Part shown: piece after piece, positions 51,744-62,315 of the stretch
Position numbering within the stretch: position 1 is the first letter of the stretch
Layout: each line of letters opens with the position of its first letter
Assembly (NCBI RefSeq): GCF_017795745.1
Contig: NZ_CP059067.1
Coordinates: 2,418,001-2,482,000 of the forward strand
DNA: 64,000 nucleotides
Direction of reading: 5' to 3'
DNA from: Rhizobacter sp. AJA081-3
GTDB lineage: Bacteria > Pseudomonadota > Gammaproteobacteria > Burkholderiales > Burkholderiaceae_C
Made by a program: the position numbers and the translations under genes
The notes under the pieces: generated by a model
The model's input: only the letters and a program-made list of their open reading frames with translations
Told to the model about the DNA's origin: nothing
Database searches by the model: none

Positions 51744-51998
51744 TCATTCGGCATGCACCGGCGGACGCGCCGGCAGCGGCCGCCGCCAGGCTTCGGTCCA
51801 TTCGGCCAGCAGCGCATCGCCGGGCTGCCCCTCCTGCACCTGCAGGCCGAGCTCGAGCTCGCGGCTCGATTCGTACCAGCCGGGGCCGCAGTCCTCGCGG
51901 TCCTCGCCCGGCTGCATCATGCGGAAGCGGCGCAGGAACAGTTCCTCGGCCGCGCGGTGGCGGCACAGGTCGGCAATGCGGGTGATGAATCGGGCCAT
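51744..51998 (-). CDS. Hypothetical protein, 84 residues
   Basis: Not recognised. The start is supported by GGAGGACACG before the ATG. The N-terminal half is amphipathic and helical (A-R-F-I-T-R-I-A-D-L-C-R-H-R), the middle carries C-G-P-G-W-Y-E-S-S, and the C-terminus is proline-rich. It is convergent with the YkgJ gene and lies just beyond the downstream end of the transglutaminase block, so it may or may not belong to that locus. Confidence 0.6.
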   Translation of the reverse strand: MARFITRIADLCRHRAAEELFLRRFRMMQPGEDREDCGPGWYESSRELELGLQVQEGQPGDALLAEWTEAWRRPLPARPPVHAE

Positions 51999-52103
51999 CG
52001 TGTCCTCCGGCGTGATGGGTTTCGCTGGAAGCCAGTGTTCCGAGTCATGCCCGCACCGGAAATCGCCCGTGAGTCGTCCCCCGACCGAAGCCCCCCGCCT
52101 TCG

Positions 52104-52117
52104 CCCCCTCCCGGGGG
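52104..52117 (-). terminator. Hairpin at the end of the transglutaminase operon
   Basis: CCCCC (52104-52108) and GGGGG (52113-52117) form a 5-bp stem with a TCCC loop, within a C/G-rich stretch ending at the 52119 stop codon. No T-run is present, so it could be a weak terminator or a GC-rich repeat. Confidence 0.4.
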
Positions 52118-52118
52118 A

Positions 52119-53006
52119 TCAGCCTTCGACCGGCATCACGCTCACGGCCACGTCCATCACCTGCGTGCCGCCGCCGAGGATCACGCCGCGCAGCGGCACC
52201 ACGTCGGCGAAGTCGGCGCCCCAGGCCAGCGTGATGTAGCGCTGGTCGGCGAGCTGGTCGTTGGTGGGGTCGAACTCCACCCAGCCGTGCTGCGGCGACC
52301 AGGCCGCCACCCAGGCGTGGGAGGCATCCACCCCCATCAGGCGGGGCTGGCCGGGCGGCGGCTCGGTGAGCAGGTAGCCCGACACATAGCGCGCCGCCAG
52401 GCCGAAGCCGCGCAGGCAGGCCAGCATCAGGTGGGCGAAGTCCTGGCAGACGCCGCTCTTCTGGTGCAGCACCTCGTCGACCGAGGTGCTGACGGTGGTG
52501 GCGCCCGGCTCGAACTCGAAGTCAGCGTGGATGCGGTGCATCAGCTCGCTCACGGCCGCCAGCCAGTCGCGCCCGCGCGCGAACGAAGGCGCGGCGTAGT
52601 GGCGGGCTGCGTCCGACAGCGGCAGCAGCGCGGTGGGCTCGCACATGCGCGCCGCGTCCAGGTCGAACGCCGCGCTGGCCTGGCGCAGCGCCGGCCGCGC
52701 CGCTTCCCAGGAGTGCGGCGCCTCGACGATCAAGGGCCGCGCGCCCACCTCCACCTCGCCATGCATGCGCACGCGCAGCCGGCGGTGCGCGCCGTGCAGG
52801 CCGAAGTGGGTGACGGTGTTGCCGAAGGCATCGGGTCCGTCGTGCCGCTCGTCCGGGCGCGGATCGATGTCGATGGCATGCACCAGCAGCTTCTGCCACG
52901 GCAGGCTGCGCGGCGTGAGGCGGGCGCGCTGCCACGACTGCGACACCGGTGCGTCGTAAGCGTAGCGCGTCTCGTGCTCGACGCGGTAGCGCACGGGGCC
53001 TGGCAT
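52119..53006 (-). CDS. Transglutaminase family protein
   Basis: A 295-residue protein with an N-terminal bacterial transglutaminase-associated beta domain (Y-R-V-E-H-E-T-R-Y-A-Y-D near 7-18) and a transglutaminase-like core. Its catalytic triad is Cys187 (G-V-C-Q-D-F), His230 (D-A-S-H-A-W-V) and Asp246 (F-D-P-T-N-D). Members cleave or crosslink amide bonds. It is the last gene of a six-gene block; it starts five bases after the ATP-grasp/alpha-E fusion gene. Confidence 0.92.
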   Translation of the reverse strand: MPGPVRYRVEHETRYAYDAPVSQSWQRARLTPRSLPWQKLLVHAIDIDPRPDERHDGPDAFGNTVTHFGLHGAHRRLRVRMHGEVEVGARPLIVEAPHSWEAARPALRQASAAFDLDAARMCEPTALLPLSDAARHYAAPSFARGRDWLAAVSELMHRIHADFEFEPGATTVSTSVDEVLHQKSGVCQDFAHLMLACLRGFGLAARYVSGYLLTEPPPGQPRLMGVDASHAWVAAWSPQHGWVEFDPTNDQLADQRYITLAWGADFADVVPLRGVILGGGTQVMDVAVSVMPVEG

Positions 53007-53011
53007 CGGCG

Positions 53012-55495
53012 TCAGGCCACCAGAGACAGCACGCTGCGCGAGGCCGCGTGCGAGAAGAACTTCAGCGTCAGCTCGTCGGAGACACCGCTGGCCACGCGCT
53101 GCAGCTGGTCGAGCAGCGCGGCGAGCGCCTCGCTCTCCGGCCGCAGGTCGGCCGGCGTCAGGGCCGCCAGCGCGGCCTGGCCGGGCGCCACCACGTCGCT
53201 GGCGAAGCGGCCATGTGTGACTTCAAGCTTGGCGACGTACTCGGCCAGTCCCTTGACCTGGAAGGCCAGCGAGCGCGGCACGAGCTCGTCGCGCACCAGC
53301 AGGTCCAGCACCGGCAGCCACTCGGGCGCGACCAGGTAGCGCGAGCGGTAGGTCACCGACGAGTCGGCCCATTGCAGCAGCCAGTCCAGACCCTGGTCGC
53401 GCCCTTCCCTCGTGGCGGTCTGCAGCGCGGCGGCGAGGTTCCACAGCCGCTCGATGCGCCGCCCCATCGACAGGAAGCGCCAGCCGGTGCCGCGCGTCAT
53501 GCCGTCGAGCACGAAGCCCGACAGCGTCACCATCGAAGTCACCGCGCGGTCGAGCCAGGACAGCGCCAGCGGCAGGCGCATCGCCGCCGACGAGGCATTG
53601 CGCTGGAACACCGGGTCGCCGATCAGCTGGTTGATGGTGCGCCAGTGGTCGGCCGACATGCGGTCGCGCAGGTTGAAGGCCACGCGCGAGAGCTGGCGCA
53701 GCCGCTCGGCCAGTGCGCCTTCGGGATGGGTGGCGGCGCGCAGCAGGGCCAGCGCCGGGTCGTCGTCCTCGTCGATCAGGCCGAGCTTGGCGCACAGGGC
53801 CAGCGCGGCCGCGCCGCCCTCGCCTTCGCCCTCGTCGAGCTGGGCCTCGATGGCCACGCGCAGCAGGCGCATCGCTGCGTCGGCACGCTCGCCGTAGCGG
53901 CCGAACCAGAACAGGTTCTCTGCCGTGCGCGAAGGCAGGTTGGCGCGCGAGCTGACCAGGTCGACCGAGGTCACCGTGCTCGACAGCAGCGAGAAGGCGG
54001 CATTGACCGGCGCGTCCGACAGCACCCAGGTGTCCTTCGAGCGGCCGCCGCGCTGCATCGCGACGACGCGCGGCTCTTCGTCGCCGGCCACGCGCGTGAG
54101 GCCGCCGGGCATCAGGCGGTAGCCGTCGGGCGTGGCCACCGCGAACACGCGCAGGCCCACCGTCCGCGCGCCGAGCGCCTCGCGGCCGCCCACCCCGCCG
54201 CGCTCGAGCACCGGCGCCTGCGACACATGCACCCACTCCTGCGCGACGTAGCGCTGCGGCCGTGCCGCCACGCGCGCCTTGAGCAGCGCGCGCGCATCGG
54301 CATCGAGATCGGCGCCGAACACCGCTGGTTCGCGCGACGAGCGCTCCAGCGGCTTGATCAGCACCTTGTCGAGCCGCTTCCAGGCATCGTCGAAGGCGGC
54401 GGGCTCGCCCAGCCACCAGGTGGCCACCGAAGGCAGCTTGAGCGGCTCGCCGAGCAGTTGCTCGGACAGGCTCGGCAGGTAGCCCAGCAAGGCGCCGGAT
54501 TCGAGCACGCCCGAGCCCAGCGAGTTGGCGATCAGGATGGTGCCGCGGCGCGCGCACTCGGTCAGGCCCGCCACGCCGAGGGCGGAATCGGAGCGGAGCT
54601 CCAGCGGGTCGCAGTAGTCGTCGTCCTGGCGGCGCAGCAGCGCATGCACGCGCTTGAGGCCCTCGACCGTCTTCATCCACACGCAGCCGTCGCGCACCGT
54701 CAGGTCGGAGCCTTCGACCAGCGCCACGCCGAGGTAGCGCGCCAGCAGCGCATGCTCGAAGTAGGTCTCGTTGAACGGGCCTGGCGTGAGCAGCGCGATC
54801 AGCGGCGGGCCGCCGTCCGCTCCACCCGGGCCGCCGCGCGGTGCCCAGCGCAGCAGCGACTCGCGCAGCGCGGCGAAGAAGGAGGCCAGGTGCTGCACGC
54901 GCAGCTCGCGGAACATCTGCGGGAACACGCGCGAGACGACCAGCCGGTTCTCCAGCGCATACCCCGCACCCGAGGGCGCCTGCGTGCGGTCGCTGACCAC
55001 CCACCAGCGGCCGTCGGGCGAGCGCGCCAGGTCGGCCGCGTAGTGGAACAGGTGCCTGCCGCCGGGCGGCCGGATGCCCTGCGCCGGCGACAGGTAGCCG
55101 CTGTGGCCGAACACCACCGCCGGAGGAACCGCTCCGCTCCTGAGCAGTTCCTGCGGGCCGTAGATGTCGGCCAGCACGCGGTTGAGCAGTTCGGCGCGCT
55201 GCGTCACGCCTTCCTCGATGGCCTGCCACTCCTGCGCCGACAGCAGCAGCGGCAATGGGTCGACTTCCCAGGGCCGGTCCATGCCCTGCGGGTCGGCATA
55301 GACGTTGTAGGTGATGCCGTTCTCGCGAACCTCGCGTTCCATCAGCGACAGCGTGTCACCCACGCCGCTGGCGCCGCGCGCAGCGAGCGCGCGCAGGAAG
55401 GCGTCCCAATGCGGCCGCGGGGCGTGCGGCGACGCCAGCAGCTCGTCGTAGCGGCCGGGCTGGGCGGCGTAGCCGGCGAGCAGGGACTTCAGCAT
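53012..55495 (-). CDS. Circularly permuted ATP-grasp/alpha-E fusion protein
   Basis: An 827-residue fusion. Residues ~1-495 are a circularly permuted type 2 ATP-grasp domain (DUF404/DUF407): G-I-T-Y-N-V-Y near 60, A-P-S-G-x-G-Y-A-L-E-N-R near 173, L-T-P-G-P-F-N-E-T-Y-F-E-H-A near 236, and R-S-K-D-T-W-V-L near 485. Residues ~521-827 are an alpha-E domain (DUF403), beginning S-R-T-A-E-N-L-F-W-F-G-R-Y-G-E-R. Predicted ATP-grasp activity is amide-ligase-like. It lies 88 bases downstream of the DUF2126 gene. The same two domains also occur as separate genes at 60835-62271 and 59837-60823. Confidence 0.9.
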   Translation of the reverse strand: MLKSLLAGYAAQPGRYDELLASPHAPRPHWDAFLRALAARGASGVGDTLSLMEREVRENGITYNVYADPQGMDRPWEVDPLPLLLSAQEWQAIEEGVTQRAELLNRVLADIYGPQELLRSGAVPPAVVFGHSGYLSPAQGIRPPGGRHLFHYAADLARSPDGRWWVVSDRTQAPSGAGYALENRLVVSRVFPQMFRELRVQHLASFFAALRESLLRWAPRGGPGGADGGPPLIALLTPGPFNETYFEHALLARYLGVALVEGSDLTVRDGCVWMKTVEGLKRVHALLRRQDDDYCDPLELRSDSALGVAGLTECARRGTILIANSLGSGVLESGALLGYLPSLSEQLLGEPLKLPSVATWWLGEPAAFDDAWKRLDKVLIKPLERSSREPAVFGADLDADARALLKARVAARPQRYVAQEWVHVSQAPVLERGGVGGREALGARTVGLRVFAVATPDGYRLMPGGLTRVAGDEEPRVVAMQRGGRSKDTWVLSDAPVNAAFSLLSSTVTSVDLVSSRANLPSRTAENLFWFGRYGERADAAMRLLRVAIEAQLDEGEGEGGAAALALCAKLGLIDEDDDPALALLRAATHPEGALAERLRQLSRVAFNLRDRMSADHWRTINQLIGDPVFQRNASSAAMRLPLALSWLDRAVTSMVTLSGFVLDGMTRGTGWRFLSMGRRIERLWNLAAALQTATREGRDQGLDWLLQWADSSVTYRSRYLVAPEWLPVLDLLVRDELVPRSLAFQVKGLAEYVAKLEVTHGRFASDVVAPGQAALAALTPADLRPESEALAALLDQLQRVASGVSDELTLKFFSHAASRSVLSLVA

Positions 55496-55583
55496 CGGGG
55501 TCGGTGGGTGGACATCGGCCCCGCGATTGTCATCGCTGGGCGCTGCTGGGGATCGCGGCGACGCCGGGAACGCGGGGCATCGT

Positions 55584-58988
<3,405 letters not shown>

Positions 58989-59822
58989 TCAGGGCTCCAG
59001 GGTGATCTTGTCGCTGGTCTCGTTGACCAGCACGCGCACGCTCATCAGTTCGTCGCCGCCGCCTTCGCGCACACCGCGCACCGGCGCGCAGGCCGCGTAG
59101 TCCGGGCCGACGGCCAGGCGCACGTGGCGCTCGTCCATCGTGCTGAGGTGGGTGATGTCGATGCTCAGCCAGCGGCGCGCAGCGACATCGAGGCAGACGT
59201 CGGCCCAGGCATGGCTGGCCAGGTCGGGCGCCGAAGGCGAATGGAAATAGCCGCTCACGTAGCGCGCCGGCAAGCCGCTGGCGCGGCATGCGGCGATGAA
59301 CACATGCGCCTGGTCCTGGCACACGCCGGCACCGAGCGCAAGCGCCTGCTGCGCGGTGGTCGAGACGTCGGTCGCGCCGGCACGGTAGGCGATGCGCTCG
59401 AACACCGCGGCGGCCAGGTCGAGCAGCGAGGCTTCATCGGCGCCCCCGGACAGGCTGGCGCGGCCCAGCGCGGCGATGGCGGCATCGGCGGTGGTCAGCG
59501 GCGTGGGCCGCAGGTACAGCGCCGGATGCGGCGCGGCCAGGTCGTCGACCAGCCAGGCCGAGGGCTGCGTCATCACCGTGCCATGCGCTTGCACGCTGCC
59601 GCGGTAGACATGCCGGCCGCCCGTGGCGCGCGCCATGCTCCAGCTGTGCGAGAGGTTGCCGTAGCCGTCGCGCTGCGCATACAGCTGCGCCGGCGCGCTG
59701 ACCTCCCAGTCGATCACCGCCTGGTGGTCGTTGGCCTGCGGCGTGAGGCACAGGTGCTGCAGCGCGTACTTCAACGGCGCGCTGTACTCGTAGTGCGTCT
59801 CGTGGCGGATGCTGAGTTTCAT
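58989..59822 (-). CDS. Transglutaminase family protein
   Basis: A 277-residue protein related to the 52119-53006 gene but clearly different. The N-terminal domain starts M-K-L-S-I-R-H-E-T-H-Y-E-Y-S. The core has Cys168 (G-V-C-Q-D-Q-A-H), His204 (A-S-H-A-W-A-D) and Asp222 (I-D-I-T-H). It ends directly before the ATG of the DUF2126 gene and starts 14 bases after the alpha-E gene, so the module is translated as a tight unit. Confidence 0.92.
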   Translation of the reverse strand: MKLSIRHETHYEYSAPLKYALQHLCLTPQANDHQAVIDWEVSAPAQLYAQRDGYGNLSHSWSMARATGGRHVYRGSVQAHGTVMTQPSAWLVDDLAAPHPALYLRPTPLTTADAAIAALGRASLSGGADEASLLDLAAAVFERIAYRAGATDVSTTAQQALALGAGVCQDQAHVFIAACRASGLPARYVSGYFHSPSAPDLASHAWADVCLDVAARRWLSIDITHLSTMDERHVRLAVGPDYAACAPVRGVREGGGDELMSVRVLVNETSDKITLEP

Positions 59823-59836
59823 GGCTCAGCGAATCG

Positions 59837-60823
59837 TCACTGAACGGGCACCAGGAAGTCGCGGCTGATGCCCGCGCCGATGGTGTTCACGCGGTCGAGG
59901 AACTGCGTGAGGAAGGCATGCAGCCCGGTGGCCAGGATCTCGTCGATGCGGCCGTACTGCAGGTCGGAGCGCAGCCGGCCGGCCTGGCGCAGTGTCTCGC
60001 CGGACTGCTCGTTGGCCACCATGCGCAGGTTGCTCACCACCTCGTGCATGCAGGCCGCCAGGGAACGCGGCATGTCCGGGCGCAGGATCAGCAGTTCGGC
60101 GACCTTCTCGGGCAGGATCACGTTGCGGTAGGCCTTGCGATAGACCTCGAAGCCCGAGACCGAGCGCAGGATCGCCGACCAGTGATAGAAGTCGAACTCG
60201 ACGTCCTTGGCGATGCCCTGGCTTTGGCTTTGGCTCTGGCTCTGCGCTGAACCGAAGAATTCGCTCTCCACCGCGTGGAACTTCACGTCGAGCAGCCGCG
60301 CCGTGTTGTCGGCTCGCTCCAGGAAGCTGCCGATGCGCAGGAAGTGGAAGGCCTCGTCCTGCAGCATCGTGCCCACCGTCACGCCGCGCGACAGGTGCGA
60401 GCGGAACTTGACCCACTCGAACAGCGCGCTCGGATCGCGGTGCAGGTTGTTGTCGCCCACCATGCGCTGGAACTCGAGCCAGGTCTGGTTCTGCGTCTCC
60501 CACACCTCGGTGGTCAGCGTGCCGCGCACGGCGCGCGCGTTCTCGCGCGCGGCCATCAGGCAGGAGCGGATGCTCGACGGGTTCTGCGCGTCGACGACCA
60601 TGTACTCCATCACCTGGCGCGGCGTGACCTCGCTGTGGCGCTTGGCGTAGTCGCTGGTGAGCTCGGAGATGCCCAGCAGGCCCTTCCAGCCCTTCTCGGC
60701 ATCGTCGGCGGATTGCGGCAGCAGCGAGGTCTGGTAGTTGACGTCGAGCATGCGCGCGGTGTTCTCGGCCCGCTCCATGTAGCGGGACATCCAGAAAAGA
60801 TGGTCTGCAGTGCGTGACAGCAT
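59837..60823 (-). CDS. Alpha-E domain protein
   Basis: A 328-residue helical protein of the alpha-E family (DUF403), rich in conserved glutamates. It opens M-L-S-R-T-A-D-H-L-F-W-M-S-R-Y-M-E-R-A-E-N and contains E-R-A-D-N-T-A-R-L-L-D-V-K near 180. An in-frame hexanucleotide repeat codes a Q-S-Q-S-Q-S-Q-S-Q segment near residue 195. The domain always accompanies ATP-grasp and transglutaminase proteins. The start at 60823 follows an AGGGAGAAC ribosome-binding site, 11 bases after the ATP-grasp gene. Confidence 0.92.
   Translation of the reverse strand: MLSRTADHLFWMSRYMERAENTARMLDVNYQTSLLPQSADDAEKGWKGLLGISELTSDYAKRHSEVTPRQVMEYMVVDAQNPSSIRSCLMAARENARAVRGTLTTEVWETQNQTWLEFQRMVGDNNLHRDPSALFEWVKFRSHLSRGVTVGTMLQDEAFHFLRIGSFLERADNTARLLDVKFHAVESEFFGSAQSQSQSQSQGIAKDVEFDFYHWSAILRSVSGFEVYRKAYRNVILPEKVAELLILRPDMPRSLAACMHEVVSNLRMVANEQSGETLRQAGRLRSDLQYGRIDEILATGLHAFLTQFLDRVNTIGAGISRDFLVPVQ
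60218..60244 (-). repeat. Hexanucleotide tandem repeat coding Gln-Ser dipeptides
   Basis: Four and a half copies of CAGAGC/CAAAGC (minus strand) code for QSQSQSQSQ in the alpha-E protein. Because the unit is six bases, changes in copy number keep the frame and would alter only linker length. Confidence 0.8.
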
Positions 60824-60834
60824 GTGGTTCTCCC

Positions 60835-62271
60835 TCAGGCCTCCAGCACCCAGGTGTCCTTGGTCCCGCCGCCTTGCGACGAGTTGACCACCAGCGAGCC
60901 TTCCTTCAGCGCGACGCGCGTCAGGCCGCCGGGCACCATCTGCACGGTCTTGCCCGAGAGCACGAAGGGCCGCAGGTCGATGTGGCGCGGCGCGATGCCG
61001 CTCTCGACGAAGGTCGGGCAGGTCGACAGGCTCAGCGTGGGCTGCGCGATGTAGCCCTCGGGATGCGCCTCCACGGCCTTGCGGAACTCGGCGATCTCGG
61101 CCTTGGTGGCCGCCGGGCCGACCAGCATGCCGTAGCCGCCGGCGCCATGGACTTCCTTGACCACCAGCTCGCCCAGATGATCGAGCACGTACTTGAGGTC
61201 GTCGGCCTCGCGGCACAGGTAGGTCGGCACGTTGTTCAGGATGGGTTTCTCGCCGAGGTAGAACTCGATCATCTTCGGCACGTAGGGGTAGATCGACTTG
61301 TCGTCGGCCACGCCGGTGCCGATGGCGTTGCACAACGCCACGTTGCCGGCGCGGTACACACCGAGCAGCCCGGCACAGCCCAGCGTGGAGTCGGCGCGGA
61401 AGACCAGCGGGTCGAGGAAGTCGTCGTCGACGCGGCGGTAGATCACGTCCACGCGCTTCGGGCCCTGCGTGGTGCGCATGTAGACGAAGTTGTCCTTGAC
61501 GAACAGGTCCTGGCCCTCGACCAGCTCGACGCCCATCTGCTGCGCGAGGAAGGCATGCTCGAAGTAGGCGCTGTTGTACATGCCCGGCGTGAGCACCACC
61601 ACCGTAGGCTCGTTGACGGCCGCGGGCGCCACGGCGCGCAGCGTCTCGAGCAGCATGTCGGGGTAGTGCGCCACCGGCTCGACGCGATGCTGGCTGAACA
61701 GCTCAGGGAACAGCCGCATCATCATCTTGCGGTTCTCGAGCATGTAGCTCACGCCGCTGGGCACGCGCAGGTTGTCTTCGAGCACGTAGTAGCTGCCGCT
61801 GCCGTCGGGGTTGGCGGCGCGCACGATGTCGATGCCGGAGATGTGCGAGTACACGCCGCCAGGGACGTCGACGCCCATCATCTCGGGGCGGAACTGCGCG
61901 TTCTTGAAGATCTGGTCGGCCGGCACCAGCCCGGCGCGGATGATCTCCTGGTCGTGGTAGACGTCGTGGATGAAGCGGTTCAATGCCGTCACGCGCTGGG
62001 CCAGGCCCCTCTCCATCTCGGCCCATTCGTGGGCCGGGATCACGCGCGGGATCAGGTCGAACGGAATCAGGCGCTCGGTGCCGGAGCCGTCTTCATCCTT
62101 CGCGCCGTAAACGGCGAAAGTGATGCCGACCCGGCGGAAGATCATCTCCGCCTCTTCGCGGCGCGACTTCATCACGTCGCGCGGCTGCTGGGCGAGCCAG
62201 CGGTCATAGCCGCGGTAGTGCTCGCGCACCGTGGTGCTGGTGGCCTGCATCTCGTCGAAACTCGGTCTCAT
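60835..62271 (-). CDS. Circularly permuted type 2 ATP-grasp protein
   Basis: A 478-residue ATP-grasp enzyme of the DUF404/DUF407 group. It has V-P-S-G-V-S-Y-M-L-E-N-R near 178, L-T-P-G-M-Y-N-S-A-Y-F-E-H-A-F near 236, K-E-V-H-G-A-G-G-Y-G-M near 372, and ends at G-T-K-D-T-W-V-L-E-A. That end corresponds to the point where the fused copy (53012-55495) passes into its alpha-E domain. The start at 62271 follows AGGAGACGTTGCCG. It is probably the first gene of the block; an alternative upstream start at 62319 is not conserved. Confidence 0.9.
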   Translation of the reverse strand: MRPSFDEMQATSTTVREHYRGYDRWLAQQPRDVMKSRREEAEMIFRRVGITFAVYGAKDEDGSGTERLIPFDLIPRVIPAHEWAEMERGLAQRVTALNRFIHDVYHDQEIIRAGLVPADQIFKNAQFRPEMMGVDVPGGVYSHISGIDIVRAANPDGSGSYYVLEDNLRVPSGVSYMLENRKMMMRLFPELFSQHRVEPVAHYPDMLLETLRAVAPAAVNEPTVVVLTPGMYNSAYFEHAFLAQQMGVELVEGQDLFVKDNFVYMRTTQGPKRVDVIYRRVDDDFLDPLVFRADSTLGCAGLLGVYRAGNVALCNAIGTGVADDKSIYPYVPKMIEFYLGEKPILNNVPTYLCREADDLKYVLDHLGELVVKEVHGAGGYGMLVGPAATKAEIAEFRKAVEAHPEGYIAQPTLSLSTCPTFVESGIAPRHIDLRPFVLSGKTVQMVPGGLTRVALKEGSLVVNSSQGGGTKDTWVLEA

Positions 62272-62315
62272 CGGCAACGTCTCCTCGCAGGCAGGGGTAG
62301 CAAAAAGCAGGCCAC

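Noticed and set aside
52000-52118. A CRISPR-like or mobile-element remnant between the small hypothetical gene and the transglutaminase block.
   Set aside because: There are no regularly spaced repeats, inverted terminal repeats or transposase fragments, only a C/G-rich stretch with a short hairpin.
60218-60244. A phase-variable contingency repeat that switches the alpha-E gene on and off.
   Set aside because: The unit is six bases, so copy-number changes never shift the reading frame.
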